Shown here in pieces: positions 1-8,368 of a stretch of 29,391 nt of DNA. Position 1 is the stretch's first letter; every line of letters starts with the position of its first letter. Both the position numbers and the translations under genes were made by a program. A model generated the notes under the pieces. It was given only the letters and a program-made list of their open reading frames with translations. It was not told where the DNA came from and did not search any database. This DNA is from Cardiobacterium sp963553325 (lineage in GTDB: Bacteria; Pseudomonadota; Gammaproteobacteria; Cardiobacteriales; Cardiobacteriaceae). The DNA lies in contig CAUVOF010000015.1 in the NCBI GenBank assembly GCA_963553325.1, positions 1-29,391 of the forward strand, given 5' to 3'.

Positions 1-1
1 T

Positions 2-388
2 CTAGTTCTCATCATTCAAGATTATCAAAAAATTATGTATGTCAACACGCCCTAGAGAGAATGGAAGAATTTCTATGTTATGATTCTGTAAATTTGTAAT
101 AAATTTTATAGGGATTATAATATTTTTTAAGTAACAGGTAGCTTTCTTGCCATTATGCTCAATGTTTTTGACTATATAATAATTTCCTTTTTTAACTTCT
201 GTGGCAATGATAAGCAGAAGATCAATATCGGTTTTTTGTAGATTATTTATTCGAGGCTCATTAATAAAAAAGATCTTGGCATCTTTTAGTGTTCTTTGTG
301 TTTCTTTTTGAAAAAAATGCTTAAAATTACTGAACTCTTCTTTTACAATATCACAAAGATCATTATGGCTGTAAAATTCTATAGACAT
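2..388 (-). CDS. hypothetical protein, AT-rich orphan
   Basis: This is a 128-aa protein of no family I recognise. I start it at the ATG at 388 because the sequence upstream reads GGAGA six bases before it; the open frame extends upstream to a TTG at 445 that has no such site. The protein is rich in Ile, Asn, Lys and Phe and has no clear signal peptide or membrane helix. A DIDLLLII stretch near the middle faintly recalls the core strand of PD-(D/E)XK or NERD-type nuclease folds, but I see no complete catalytic motif and assign no function. Base composition is far more AT-rich than the genes to its right, which suggests recent transfer. It lies downstream of trhP on the same strand, separated from it by a strong terminator. 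The stop codon is at the very edge of the window, so the left neighbour is unknown. Confidence 0.6.
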   Translation of the reverse strand: MSIEFYSHNDLCDIVKEEFSNFKHFFQKETQRTLKDAKIFFINEPRINNLQKTDIDLLLIIATEVKKGNYYIVKNIEHNGKKATCYLKNIIIPIKFITNLQNHNIEILPFSLGRVDIHNFLIILNDEN

Positions 389-487
389 TTCATTCTCCAA
401 AATAAATAAAAATATAATTTTATATTGCCTAAACAATTCTTTCAATGGTAAACGTATTCCATTATTGTTTCGTGAGAATACGGTATA

Positions 488-517
488 TAAAAGCCGCCAA
501 AGTTTCTTTTGGCGGCT
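488..517 (-). terminator. rho-independent terminator after trhP
   Basis: A perfect 10-bp stem (492-501 with 508-517, core AGCCGCC/GGCGGCT) with a 6-base loop is followed on the minus strand by TTTTATA. It lies about 20 bases past the trhP stop codon and insulates trhP from the AT-rich gene at the window edge. Confidence 0.85.
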
Positions 518-534
518 CTTTACTACGTGGTCAT

Positions 535-1875
535 TCAGAGATTTTTCGCCAGCACGGTGTAAGTATCGACCGCGCCAATTGCGGTTTTAATTTTCCAGCC
601 ACTGCCTTTCGCGGCCGGGACGGTCTCGCCGTTTTTCGCGTCATACATTTCGCCGAGGATGATTTCGCGGTTGCCGCCCGGCTGGATGATTTCGATGCTG
701 TCGCCGGTTTTGAAGTGGTTTTTCGCCTCAATCGTGGCAAGGCCGGTTGAGATGTCATAGGCGATAACTTCGCCGACGAATTGCTGCGTCGCGGCGTTGG
801 AAGAGCCGGTGTTGTAGTTTTGCTGCGCCTTGATTTGCCGGCGGACAAAGAAGCCGTCGGTGTAGCCGCGGTTGGCGAGTCCTTCCAGTTTGCTGTTGAG
901 CTGCGGGTTAAATTCGCGCCCGGCGTAGGCATCATCAATCGCCTGGCGATAGAGTTGGGCGGTGCGCGCCGCGTAGTAGAAGGATTTGGTGCGCCCCTCG
1001 ATTTTCAGGCAATCGACGCCAATGCGCACCAGCTCGCCGACGTGTTCGATGGCGCGTAGGTCGCGGCTGTTCATGATGTAAGTGCCGTGTTCGTCTTCGG
1101 TGATTTCCATGTATTCGCCGGGGCGGTTTTCTTCTTCGAGGTAATAGACGCCGTCGGCAAGCGGGTGGCGTTCGCGCACGTCGGTAATGCCGGAAAGCGC
1201 GTCCGGGCTGAAGATGAGGTCGGGGGTGGGGATGAACTCGCCCTCTTCTTCTTCGGTGCTGCCGTGGGTTTTGTATTTCCAGCGGCAAGCATTGGTGCAG
1301 GTGCCTTGGTTGGGGTCGCGGTTGTTGAAGTAGCCGGAGAGCAGGCAGCGCCCGGAATAGGCCATGCACAGCGCGCCGTGGATGAAGACTTCCAATTCCA
1401 TATCCGGGCAGCGTTGGCGGATTTCTTCGATTTCTTTCAGCGAGAGTTCGCGCGAGAGGATGACGCGGCTGATGCCGTTGCGTTGCCAGAATTTGACCGT
1501 CGCCCAGTTGACGGTGTTCGCCTGCACGGAAAGGTGAATCGGCAAGTCGGGATAGGCCTCTTTGACGACCATAATCAAGCCGGGATCGGACATGATGAGC
1601 GCGTCCGGACCGGCGGCAATGGCGGGCGCGAGGTCGCGCAGGGCGGTGTCGAGTTTGTAGTTGTGCGGTTGCGTGTTGACGGTGAGGTAGAAATGCTTGC
1701 CGAGGGCGTGCGCCTCGTTGATGCCGTCTTTCAAGTTGTCGTCGGTGAATTCGTTGCCGCGCATGCGCAATGAATAGCGCGCCGAGCCCGCATAAACGGC
1801 ATCAGCGCCGTAGGCGAAGGCGTAACGCATGGTTTTCATGGAGCCGGCGGGGGCAAGGAGTTCGACGTGGTGCAT
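535..1875 (-). CDS. trhP: tRNA uridine hydroxylation protein TrhP (YegQ), U32 peptidase family
   Basis: 446-aa member of the U32 'peptidase' family, closely resembling E. coli YegQ/TrhP along its whole length. In E. coli this protein acts with prephenate in the hydroxylation that makes 5-hydroxyuridine at tRNA position 34, the precursor of the wobble modification cmo5U. Visible hallmarks are the N-terminal ELLAPAG and AYGADAVYAG segments, the central SVQANTVNWATVKFW block, and a cysteine cluster GALCMAYSGRCLLSGYFNNR followed by GTCTNACRW. Four conserved cysteines in that cluster fit a metal or Fe-S site in this subgroup. The frame is open upstream to about 2004, but homology begins at the Met at 1875 (MHHVELLAPAG), so I start there; the ribosome site is weak. 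It is transcribed divergently from luxS and ends at its own terminator. Confidence 0.93.
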   Translation of the reverse strand: MHHVELLAPAGSMKTMRYAFAYGADAVYAGSARYSLRMRGNEFTDDNLKDGINEAHALGKHFYLTVNTQPHNYKLDTALRDLAPAIAAGPDALIMSDPGLIMVVKEAYPDLPIHLSVQANTVNWATVKFWQRNGISRVILSRELSLKEIEEIRQRCPDMELEVFIHGALCMAYSGRCLLSGYFNNRDPNQGTCTNACRWKYKTHGSTEEEEGEFIPTPDLIFSPDALSGITDVRERHPLADGVYYLEEENRPGEYMEITEDEHGTYIMNSRDLRAIEHVGELVRIGVDCLKIEGRTKSFYYAARTAQLYRQAIDDAYAGREFNPQLNSKLEGLANRGYTDGFFVRRQIKAQQNYNTGSSNAATQQFVGEVIAYDISTGLATIEAKNHFKTGDSIEIIQPGGNREIILGEMYDAKNGETVPAAKGSGWKIKTAIGAVDTYTVLAKNL

Positions 1876-1911
1876 AATTTTAGGTTGGTTAAGGATGAAA
1901 AAAGGGGGCGC

Positions 1912-1940
1912 ATTATATAGCCGGGAACGCGGGCATTCTA
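1912..1940 (-). promoter_or_regulatory. probable trhP promoter
   Basis: On the minus strand a perfect TATAAT (plus positions 1912-1917) lies about 40 bases upstream of the trhP start. The hexamer 17 bases further upstream, TAGAAT, is a poor -35. The call rests on the -10 and its position. Confidence 0.45.
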
Positions 1941-1989
1941 CGGCGGCCGCTGCGCAGAATGGATGCTTATGTGGCACAATGACGCCCGT

Positions 1990-2005
1990 TTTGGCTGATG
2001 CCAAA
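1990..2005 (+). promoter_or_regulatory. inverted repeat upstream of luxS
   Basis: TTTGGC-TGAT-GCCAAA forms a perfect 6-4-6 inverted repeat ending 33 bases before the luxS ATG. It could be an operator or a short 5' UTR hairpin; the sequence alone does not say which. Confidence 0.35.
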
Positions 2006-2038
2006 GCCGTTTGTTTTATCTTTTAATTGGAGTTATTT

Positions 2039-2503
2039 ATGGAAAAACGCATGAATGTTGAGAGCTTTAATCTCGATCACACCAAAGTCAAAGCCCCCTA
2101 TTTGCGCCTGGCGGATAAAAAACAGGGCGAGCATGGCGATGTCATCTACAAATATGACTTACGCATCTGCCAACCCAATAAAGACCATATGGAAATGCCA
2201 GCGCTGCATTCGCTGGAGCATCTCATGGCGGAATTATCGCGTAACCACAATGCGCACGTCGTTGATATCTCGCCGATGGGTTGCCAGACGGGTTTTTATG
2301 TTTCCTTGCTCAATGAGCCAGATTACCAAACCGCGCTGAACCTGATTGAAGAAACCCTGAAAGACGTGCTGAGCGCAACAGAAGTGCCAGCTTGCAACGA
2401 AGTACAATGCGGATGGGCAGCAAGCCACAGCTTGGAAGGCGCCAAAAAATTGGCGCAAAAATTACTCGACCAGCGTAGTGAATGGGAAACCATTTTTGCC
2501 TGA
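2039..2503 (+). CDS. luxS: S-ribosylhomocysteine lyase LuxS
   Basis: 154-aa LuxS, which cleaves S-ribosylhomocysteine to homocysteine and DPD, the precursor of autoinducer-2, in the activated methyl cycle. The metal site HSLEH (His57, His61) and Cys124 in QCGWA are present, as is the catalytic Cys82 in SPMGCQTGFY. The start is the ATG at 2039, six bases after TTGGAG; a TTG at 2027 in the same frame lies inside that site. The protein is shorter than the roughly 171-aa enterobacterial type, and its N-terminus (VESFNLDHTKVKAPYLRL) reads like LuxS of lactobacilli and actinobacteria, which may point to transfer. It is monocistronic: divergent from trhP and convergent with coaE. Confidence 0.95.
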   Translation: MEKRMNVESFNLDHTKVKAPYLRLADKKQGEHGDVIYKYDLRICQPNKDHMEMPALHSLEHLMAELSRNHNAHVVDISPMGCQTGFYVSLLNEPDYQTALNLIEETLKDVLSATEVPACNEVQCGWAASHSLEGAKKLAQKLLDQRSEWETIFA

Positions 2504-2522
2504 ATCGGCGACGATTTTTGCT

Positions 2523-2553
2523 AAAAAACGGAGCATTACTGCTCCGTTTTTTT
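2523..2553. terminator. bidirectional terminator between luxS and coaE
   Basis: ACGGAGC (2528-2534), loop ATTACT, GCTCCGT (2541-2547), flanked by an A-run on the left and a T-run on the right. The symmetry allows it to end both the rightward luxS transcript and the leftward coaE transcript. Confidence 0.9.
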
Positions 2554-2564
2554 GCTTGTTTTGT

Positions 2565-3155
2565 TCAAATCCAGGAAAGAAAGCGCCGATGCAATATTTC
2601 CAATTGACAATACGTTGCCGCAATACTGCCTTCATTATTGACGATGAAATGTGCGCGTTGTAAACGCGCCGCACGGGGGATTTGTGCGGCAATAATTGCC
2701 GTGATATTGCTTTGCTGTTGGCCATCGCGCTGACTGCCGCGCTGTAATTGCGTTTGCAGCGAAACATCCACCGCTACGACCGTATCACAGAGCGCATCTA
2801 AACCATTTTCCAAAAGCAGCGGCGCACTCAATATGCGAAACGATTGCCGCGAAGCCGCGTCCAATTCCTGCAACAATTGCGCGCGAATTCGCGGCTGCAT
2901 AATCGCATTTAATTTTGTCCTATGCTCATCGCTAGCGAAGGCTCGCGCCCGCAAAGCAGCACGATTCAAACTACCATCTGCCTGCAAAATATCATCACCA
3001 AAAACTGCGACCAATTCCTGCAATGCAGGCTCACCTTGCGCGACAACTGTTCGGGCAATCACATCTGCGTCAATGACAGAAACGGCATGGGCGGCAAACC
3101 AGTCGCTGCATAAAGACTTGCCACTGGCGATGCCGCCCGTTAAACCAATAATCAT
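2565..3155 (-). CDS. coaE: dephospho-CoA kinase
   Basis: 196-aa dephospho-CoA kinase, which phosphorylates the ribose 3'-OH of dephospho-CoA in the last step of coenzyme A synthesis in the cytosol. The P-loop is GLTGGIASGKS (residues 4-14), followed by DADVIAR and, further on, the SAPLLLENGL segment typical of CoaE. Length is normal for the family. It is the last gene of the pabA-pilB-pilC-pilD-coaE operon, starting 4 bases after the pilD stop; the pilBCD-coaE order is common in gammaproteobacteria. The usual downstream partner yacG is absent: a terminator and convergent luxS follow directly. Confidence 0.95.
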   Translation of the reverse strand: MIIGLTGGIASGKSLCSDWFAAHAVSVIDADVIARTVVAQGEPALQELVAVFGDDILQADGSLNRAALRARAFASDEHRTKLNAIMQPRIRAQLLQELDAASRQSFRILSAPLLLENGLDALCDTVVAVDVSLQTQLQRGSQRDGQQQSNITAIIAAQIPRAARLQRAHFIVNNEGSIAATYCQLEILHRRFLSWI

Positions 3156-3159
3156 CCTA

Positions 3160-4044
3160 TTACAAAGAAAGGCCTGTTAATTGCGTAATCTCGCCGCTAT
3201 ACATAAAGGTTAGCCAACCGGCAATCGCCAAATAAGGGCCAAAAGCCATCGGGACGCCGCGGCCAATGCGATTTATCACGGCAAAAGAAATGCCAGCCAC
3301 AGTAGACAGAATCAATATAAAGGCGAGCATTTCTATGCCTTGCCAAGCGCAAAGCAATGCTAGTAGTTTGAAGTCACCATATCCAATCCCTTCTTTTTTG
3401 GTGATTAAGCGATATGTCCAATAAATCACCCAAAGAACAAGATAACCTGCTATTGCACCAAGCACACTATCATGCAAGCTAATAAACAGCCCATCTTCAA
3501 TACAGGCGGCAATAATGCCCAGCCACAGTAACGGAAGTGTCAGCACATCAGGTAATATCTGATTTTCCGCGTCAATAAAAATCAGCGCCAATAATCCCCA
3601 AGTTAGCAACAACGCAAAACCGAGTTGCCAAGGGTCAGGATATTTCAAGACGACCAAAATGCTTACAGCAGCACACAATAATTCTACTAATAAATAGCGT
3701 ATGGAAATCTTGGTACCACAATTGGCACATCTCCCGCGCTGCCACAAATAACTAATAACCGGAATATTCTGCCAAAAGCGGATTTGAGCATTGCATTTAG
3801 GGCAATGAGAACCAGGCAACATCAGGTTGAAGGTTTCGTTCTGCCTGTACGGATTATTAAGAGATATCTCTTCATTTTCGTCAGGGTTATTCAGTATTTC
3901 CCAAGCGTAGAACTCATTCTCTTTTTTTATCATGACGGGCAGTCTATAAACGACAACGTTCAGAAAGCTACCGACCATCAAGCCTAAAATGCCGACTAGA
4001 AGAATTCCAGCCGGCATTTGAAAGATTCCTGTTAAAGAAGACAT
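3160..4044 (-). CDS. pilD: type IV prepilin peptidase / N-methyltransferase PilD
   Basis: 294-aa inner-membrane aspartyl protease that cleaves the leader of type IV pilins and methylates the new N-terminus. An N-terminal membrane helix carries GSFLNVVVYRLP. The cytosolic zinc-binding loop has two Cys pairs, CPKC (81, 84) and CANC (106, 109). The two catalytic aspartates are in FIDAENQILPD (Asp158) and GYGDFK (Asp224), among several hydrophobic helices. The loop between residues 40 and 75 (KKENEFYAWEILNN...) is of the kind seen in gammaproteobacterial PilD. Its ATG shares one base with the pilC stop (TAATG), so translation is probably coupled. The substrates (pilin genes) are not in the window. 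Confidence 0.96.
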   Translation of the reverse strand: MSSLTGIFQMPAGILLVGILGLMVGSFLNVVVYRLPVMIKKENEFYAWEILNNPDENEEISLNNPYRQNETFNLMLPGSHCPKCNAQIRFWQNIPVISYLWQRGRCANCGTKISIRYLLVELLCAAVSILVVLKYPDPWQLGFALLLTWGLLALIFIDAENQILPDVLTLPLLWLGIIAACIEDGLFISLHDSVLGAIAGYLVLWVIYWTYRLITKKEGIGYGDFKLLALLCAWQGIEMLAFILILSTVAGISFAVINRIGRGVPMAFGPYLAIAGWLTFMYSGEITQLTGLSL

Positions 4045-5261
4045 TAGAACAATTGTCCCATATTGAATATTGGCAAGTACATTGAAATAATCAAACCACC
4101 AATGACTACTGCCATAAAGGCCATAATTGCTGGTTCAATCATCGCTGTCAGGTTGTCAATACGCCAATCCAATTCTTCTTCGTAATAAGTCGCCACCCGA
4201 CCAAGCATTTCTCCCAGGTTACCGGATTCTTCACCAATTGCCGTCATCTGTACAGCAATGGTTGGGAACAATCCTGTATTTTTCATAGCAAAACTCATTT
4301 GCTGACCGTTTTGCACATCATCACGAATTTCATAGACGGCTCGTTCAAAAAGAACACTGCCTGTCGCGGGAGCAGTTGCCTGCAAACCGCGCATAAGCGG
4401 CACCCCTGCATTAAACAGAGTTGACATCGTACGGGCAAACCGGGCATTGGCACCGCATTTCAAGATACCACCAATAACCGGGACTCTAAACATGACAAGG
4501 TTGGTTTTTTCCTGCACACTCTTGTTACGTCTTTTAATATAAAAGAACATATATCCCAAAAATATTATCGCAATTAGGAAATACATTCCTTTTTGTACCA
4601 TGAAGTTGGATATATTTACTACTAACTGTGTCAAACCTGGTAGTTCACCACCGTTAGAAACGAAGAATTGCGCGAAGACAGGAACGACTTTAATCATCAA
4701 GATTGCTGTTACCACGATGGCGAAAAGCATAACGATGGCAGGATATGTCAGTGCTTTTTTAACTTTTTTCTTGGTGGCCTCTCCCTTTTCGAGGTTTAAG
4801 GCAATATTGTCCATGGTTGATTCCAACATACCAGCATCTTCACCTGCGGCAATTAAACTGGTATAAAGATCATCGAATTGTAGCGGGTGAGCGCGCATCG
4901 CTTCAGCCAATGTCGCACCAGTCTGGATGCGCTCATAAATATCAAATACCATCTCGCGCATGGCAAGTGGCTTTTCGATACTTTCACCAACCAAATCCAG
5001 TGCGCGTAGAACGGGCATACCTGCACGGAGCATGGTTGCCATTTGGCGCGTAAAAAACAGAATGTCTTTACTTTTAATTTTCCCTTTGGACTCAAATAAT
5101 GGCTTGGGTTTTTCTTTGACAACAACGTTTATCAATCCCTGCTTTGCCAAAAATGCTTTCAGAACGGCATCATTTTTAGCATCATTCTCGCCAGAGATTT
5201 CTTTGCCTAATTTGTTTTTACCTTTCCATTGATAGGTCTTTAGTTCTTTTTTGGTTTCCAT
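4044..5261 (-). CDS. pilC: type IV pilus inner-membrane platform protein PilC
   Basis: 405-aa GspF/PilC-family platform protein of the type IV pilus machine, working with the PilB motor at the inner membrane. It has two repeated cytoplasmic domains with characteristic blocks (FTRQMATMLRAGMPVLRALD near residue 90 and FARTMSTLFNAGVPLMRGL near residue 275) and three membrane segments, near residues 170-195, 220-245 and 375-400. The C-terminus PIFNMGQLF is typical. The start at 5261 follows AGAGG with five bases between. It lies 18 bases after pilB and shares one base with pilD. Confidence 0.96.
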   Translation of the reverse strand: METKKELKTYQWKGKNKLGKEISGENDAKNDAVLKAFLAKQGLINVVVKEKPKPLFESKGKIKSKDILFFTRQMATMLRAGMPVLRALDLVGESIEKPLAMREMVFDIYERIQTGATLAEAMRAHPLQFDDLYTSLIAAGEDAGMLESTMDNIALNLEKGEATKKKVKKALTYPAIVMLFAIVVTAILMIKVVPVFAQFFVSNGGELPGLTQLVVNISNFMVQKGMYFLIAIIFLGYMFFYIKRRNKSVQEKTNLVMFRVPVIGGILKCGANARFARTMSTLFNAGVPLMRGLQATAPATGSVLFERAVYEIRDDVQNGQQMSFAMKNTGLFPTIAVQMTAIGEESGNLGEMLGRVATYYEEELDWRIDNLTAMIEPAIMAFMAVVIGGLIISMYLPIFNMGQLF

Positions 5262-5279
5262 AAATACCTCTTTTTAATC

Positions 5280-6974
5280 TTAATCTGTAGTTACACGCAA
5301 GACTTCTTCAATACTGGTAAGGCCTTGACGTACTTTATTTAGCGCAGATTGGCGCAAATCCCAATATCCTTCTTTTTGACATTGTTCGGAAATATCTGCA
5401 GCCGATGCATTTTGCAGGATTAATTCCGACAGTGTTTCAGAGATGGGAACCACTTGATAAATCCCCGCACGGCCACGGTACCCCTGATAACTGCAACGCT
5501 CGCATCCTTTTGGTGCATAGATACGCAGATCATCAATTTCATCCTCTGCAAAGCCCAAGGCAATCAATTCATCGTGGCTATGCCGGCGATCGCGAGTCTT
5601 GCAGTGGTTACACAAACGACGTGCCAAGCGTTGCGCCATAATCAGGTTTACGCTCGCTGCGATGTTATAAGAAGGAATGCCAATATTGACTAAACGCGCA
5701 ATGGTTTGTGGCACATCGTTGGTGTGCAATGTGGATAATACCAAGTGTCCGGTCTGTGCCGCTTTTACCGCTATTTCGCCAGTCGTAATATCACGAATCT
5801 CCCCCACCATAATAATATCGGGGTCTTGGCGCAGGAATGCTTTCAGCGCTGCGGCAAAATCCAGTCCTGTTTTGGGATTAACGTTAACTTGGTTAATGCC
5901 AGGCAAGTTGATTTCCACCGGGTCTTCCGCGGTGGAGATATTAACCGTTGGTTTGTTGAGGATAGACAAGCCGGTATAGAGCGAGACGGTTTTTCCCGAA
6001 CCCGTTGGCCCCGTTACCAATACCAATCCCTGCGGTTTGCTGATGGCGTCAAGGTAATATCTTTTTTGATCAGGCTCGAAACCCAAAACATCTATATTCA
6101 ACTTCGCTGCCGAGCTATCCAAAATACGCAATACAATTTTTTCTCCCCACAATGTCGGCAAAGAACTGACCCGGAAGTCTATTGCCTTGGTATCTGAAAC
6201 CTGCAGTTTTATACGACCATCCTGCGGGATACGCTTTTCTGCAATATCCAAATTTGACATGACCTTTAAGCGCGCAGTGATTCTGTTGGCAATGCTAGGC
6301 GGTGGGGCAGCGACTTCTTGCAAGACACCATCGCGGCGGAAGCGTACCCGGTAAGTGTTTTCATACGGTTCAAAATGCAAGTCCGAAGCGCCGGTACGAA
6401 TGGCGTCCATCAGCATCCCTGACACAAAGCGGACTACCGGTGCCTCTTCTTCGCCAACGTTAATGTTGCCCAAGGCTTCGCCAATGGCATCAAGATCTTG
6501 TTCTTCTGTTTCTTCGTCGAAGACGCTTTCCATGCCACCAACGCCAGCATAGTGGTCTTCAATGAGCGCTTCAATAACACCAAAGTCGGCAATAATGGGC
6601 TCAACCGATGTATATTTTCCCTGGTATTTGAATTCCTCCAGCATGATTTGGTTTGAAGGATCAAATGTGGCGATAAACAAGCGGCCGCCATTGGCATAAA
6701 TAGGCAATGCCATGTGTTTGCGGACAACGGCTTCTGGGAATTGTGATGTCAATTCACGCCTGATATCCATTTCGCGCAGCATAACTTGCGGCAGGTTGTA
6801 AACCTCGCGATTTATTTGCGATAAACGGATACTATCAATTACGCCATCGCTTAATAGTTGCTGTATAAAGCTACCGCGTTTCTTTTGCGCACTGATTTGA
6901 ATCTCTCTGATTTGTTCAGGGGAACAAATTCTGTGCTGCACCATGTAACTAATCAGTGAATCGTAATTACTCAT
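5280..6974 (-). CDS. pilB: type IV pilus assembly ATPase PilB
   Basis: 564-aa hexameric ATPase that powers pilus extension. The N-terminal GspE domain (about residues 1-145) is followed by the ATPase core: Walker A GPTGSGKT (322-329), the Asp box around TAEDPVE, Walker B DPDIIMVGEIRD (384-395) and a His box with TGHLVLSTLHTND. A zinc-binding tetracysteine is present (Cys455, Cys458, Cys491, Cys494). The N-terminus MSNYDSLISYMVQ and the acidic linker near 150-178 show nothing broken. It starts 14 bases after the pabA stop, with AGGA upstream of the ATG. This is an assembly rather than a retraction ATPase, because it has the long N-terminal domain. Confidence 0.96.
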   Translation of the reverse strand: MSNYDSLISYMVQHRICSPEQIREIQISAQKKRGSFIQQLLSDGVIDSIRLSQINREVYNLPQVMLREMDIRRELTSQFPEAVVRKHMALPIYANGGRLFIATFDPSNQIMLEEFKYQGKYTSVEPIIADFGVIEALIEDHYAGVGGMESVFDEETEEQDLDAIGEALGNINVGEEEAPVVRFVSGMLMDAIRTGASDLHFEPYENTYRVRFRRDGVLQEVAAPPPSIANRITARLKVMSNLDIAEKRIPQDGRIKLQVSDTKAIDFRVSSLPTLWGEKIVLRILDSSAAKLNIDVLGFEPDQKRYYLDAISKPQGLVLVTGPTGSGKTVSLYTGLSILNKPTVNISTAEDPVEINLPGINQVNVNPKTGLDFAAALKAFLRQDPDIIMVGEIRDITTGEIAVKAAQTGHLVLSTLHTNDVPQTIARLVNIGIPSYNIAASVNLIMAQRLARRLCNHCKTRDRRHSHDELIALGFAEDEIDDLRIYAPKGCERCSYQGYRGRAGIYQVVPISETLSELILQNASAADISEQCQKEGYWDLRQSALNKVRQGLTSIEEVLRVTTD

Positions 6975-6988
6975 GCAATAATGTCCTA

Positions 6989-7573
6989 TTATTGGCGATA
7001 ATGGTTAATAAAGTTGTTCAGCATTTGATGACCATGCTCTGTAAGAAAGGATTCTGGATGAAATTGTATTCCTTCCATCATAAGCGCCTGATTTCTTATG
7101 CCCATCACCACGGGTGAATGGGTATCGTCTTGTGTCCATGCGGTCATGGTAAATCCATCGGGTAGTTGCTGTGGCTGAATGGTTAAGGAATGGTAGCGCA
7201 CGACTTGAAGCGGGTTTGGTAAACCATGAAAGACGCCTTCATCTTTATGAAAGACGGTAGATATTTTTCCATGCATGACGCTAGGCGCGCGGGTTATTTC
7301 ACCATTAAAGACATACCCCATACATTGATGCCCCAGGCAAACGCCTAATATTGGAATTTTTCCTGCAAATGCGCGAATAATGGCATTTGCGCCTTCCGCT
7401 TCGGCGGGTGAACAGGGGCCGGGGCTAATGACGATATAAGATGGCGATAATGCGCGAACTTGCTCTACGCTGATTTCGTCATTACGATAAACCAAGACGT
7501 CCTGCCCCAATTCGGCAAAATATTGCACCAAGTTGTAAGTAAATGAATCGTAATTATCAATCATCAGCAACAT
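6989..7573 (-). CDS. pabA: aminodeoxychorismate/anthranilate synthase glutamine amidotransferase subunit
   Basis: 194-aa class I glutamine amidotransferase that supplies ammonia from glutamine to a chorismate-using synthase, for folate (PabB) or tryptophan (TrpE). The nucleophile Cys79 is in GVCLGHQ, and the catalytic His172 and Glu174 are in FHPESF. The MLLMIDNYDSFTYNLVQ opening is typical. PabA and TrpG cannot be separated from sequence alone; with no trp gene nearby I prefer PabA. It leads the operon into pilB with a 14-base gap, so the type IV pilus genes probably share its promoter. The start follows AAGG with seven bases between. Confidence 0.9.
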   Translation of the reverse strand: MLLMIDNYDSFTYNLVQYFAELGQDVLVYRNDEISVEQVRALSPSYIVISPGPCSPAEAEGANAIIRAFAGKIPILGVCLGHQCMGYVFNGEITRAPSVMHGKISTVFHKDEGVFHGLPNPLQVVRYHSLTIQPQQLPDGFTMTAWTQDDTHSPVVMGIRNQALMMEGIQFHPESFLTEHGHQMLNNFINHYRQ

Positions 7574-7605
7574 AGGTAAACCTTGCCATTCCTAAACAAA
7601 TTGCA

Positions 7606-7614
7606 ATTATAGCA
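7606..7614 (-). promoter_or_regulatory. extended -10 promoter of the pabA-pilBCD-coaE operon
   Basis: On the minus strand TGCTATAAT matches the extended -10 consensus TGnTATAAT exactly, 33 bases upstream of the pabA start. The -35 region (ATCATT) is poor, as expected for an extended -10 promoter. Confidence 0.6.
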
Positions 7615-7629
7615 CCCTTTTTTACGCAA

Positions 7630-8322
7630 ATGATACCGTTCGAACAGGAACCCGCTTTTGTCTTGCATCGCAAGTTCTATAAGGAAAACAGCTATCTAGT
7701 TGATATTTTTAGTCTTAATCATGGCATTTTCCGCGCCTGCGCACGCATCACGCAAAAGAAAACGCATAGACAAACAAACGATTACGCCACGTTCCGTCTG
7801 TTGCATATCAGCGGACAGCAGAAAGGGGAACTTGCCAGTTTGTGGCGGGCAGAGGTTCAGCATGATTTCACCCCCAAGCCGGCGTTATTGTTTAACGCAC
7901 ATTATTTGAATGAGCTGCTGCTGGGGTTGCTTCCTTTGGGTGATGCGGCACCTGTGCTTTTTCAGCAATATTTGCGCGTTTTGCCGCAGGCCGATGCCAG
8001 CGCCTTGCGCCAGTTTGAATATGCGTTGCTCGCCCATTTGGGCTTAATTCCCGCTTTGGCAGGCGAAGCGCCTTTTTATCAATTTGATTTTTCTGGCGAT
8101 ACTGCCGCGCTCTTGCCAGCGGCCAGCGGCTATGCGCGGGAAAATCTTGTCGCTTTGTTATATGGTGCGCCCAACTGGCAGCATCCGGAAACGCGCCAAT
8201 TGCTACAGACGCTCGTCCGTTTTTATAGCGGCCGCCATCTCGCGGGACGCACACGGCAAACCACGCTGGCGCTACGGCATATTTTGCTTAATGCGCAAAC
8301 CGCCCCACAGGCAAGCACATAA
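7630..8322 (+). CDS. recO: DNA repair protein RecO
   Basis: 230-aa RecO, which with RecR helps load RecA on SSB-coated single-stranded DNA in the RecFOR pathway. The N-terminal OB-fold is visible (EPAFVLHRKFYKENSYLVDIFSLNHG, then RLLHISG and GELASLWRAE), followed by the helical domain (LFNAHYLNELLLGLLP). The C-terminal SGRHLAGRTRQTTLALRHIL fits other RecO proteins. No zinc-binding Cys set is seen. The ATG at 7630 gives the family N-terminus although no clear ribosome site precedes it. It is divergent from pabA with only 56 bases between the genes. Confidence 0.9.
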   Translation: MIPFEQEPAFVLHRKFYKENSYLVDIFSLNHGIFRACARITQKKTHRQTNDYATFRLLHISGQQKGELASLWRAEVQHDFTPKPALLFNAHYLNELLLGLLPLGDAAPVLFQQYLRVLPQADASALRQFEYALLAHLGLIPALAGEAPFYQFDFSGDTAALLPAASGYARENLVALLYGAPNWQHPETRQLLQTLVRFYSGRHLAGRTRQTTLALRHILLNAQTAPQAST

Positions 8323-8352
8323 AAAAACCGGTCTGTTAAGACCGGTTTTTTT
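8321..8352. terminator. bidirectional terminator between recO and the cyclophilin gene
   Basis: CCGGTC (8328-8333), loop TGTTAA, GACCGG (8340-8345), flanked by seven A's and seven T's that extend the stem. The recO stop codon overlaps the A-run. It can serve both convergent genes. Confidence 0.92.
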
Positions 8353-8368
8353 CGCAAGGGCGAGAGAT

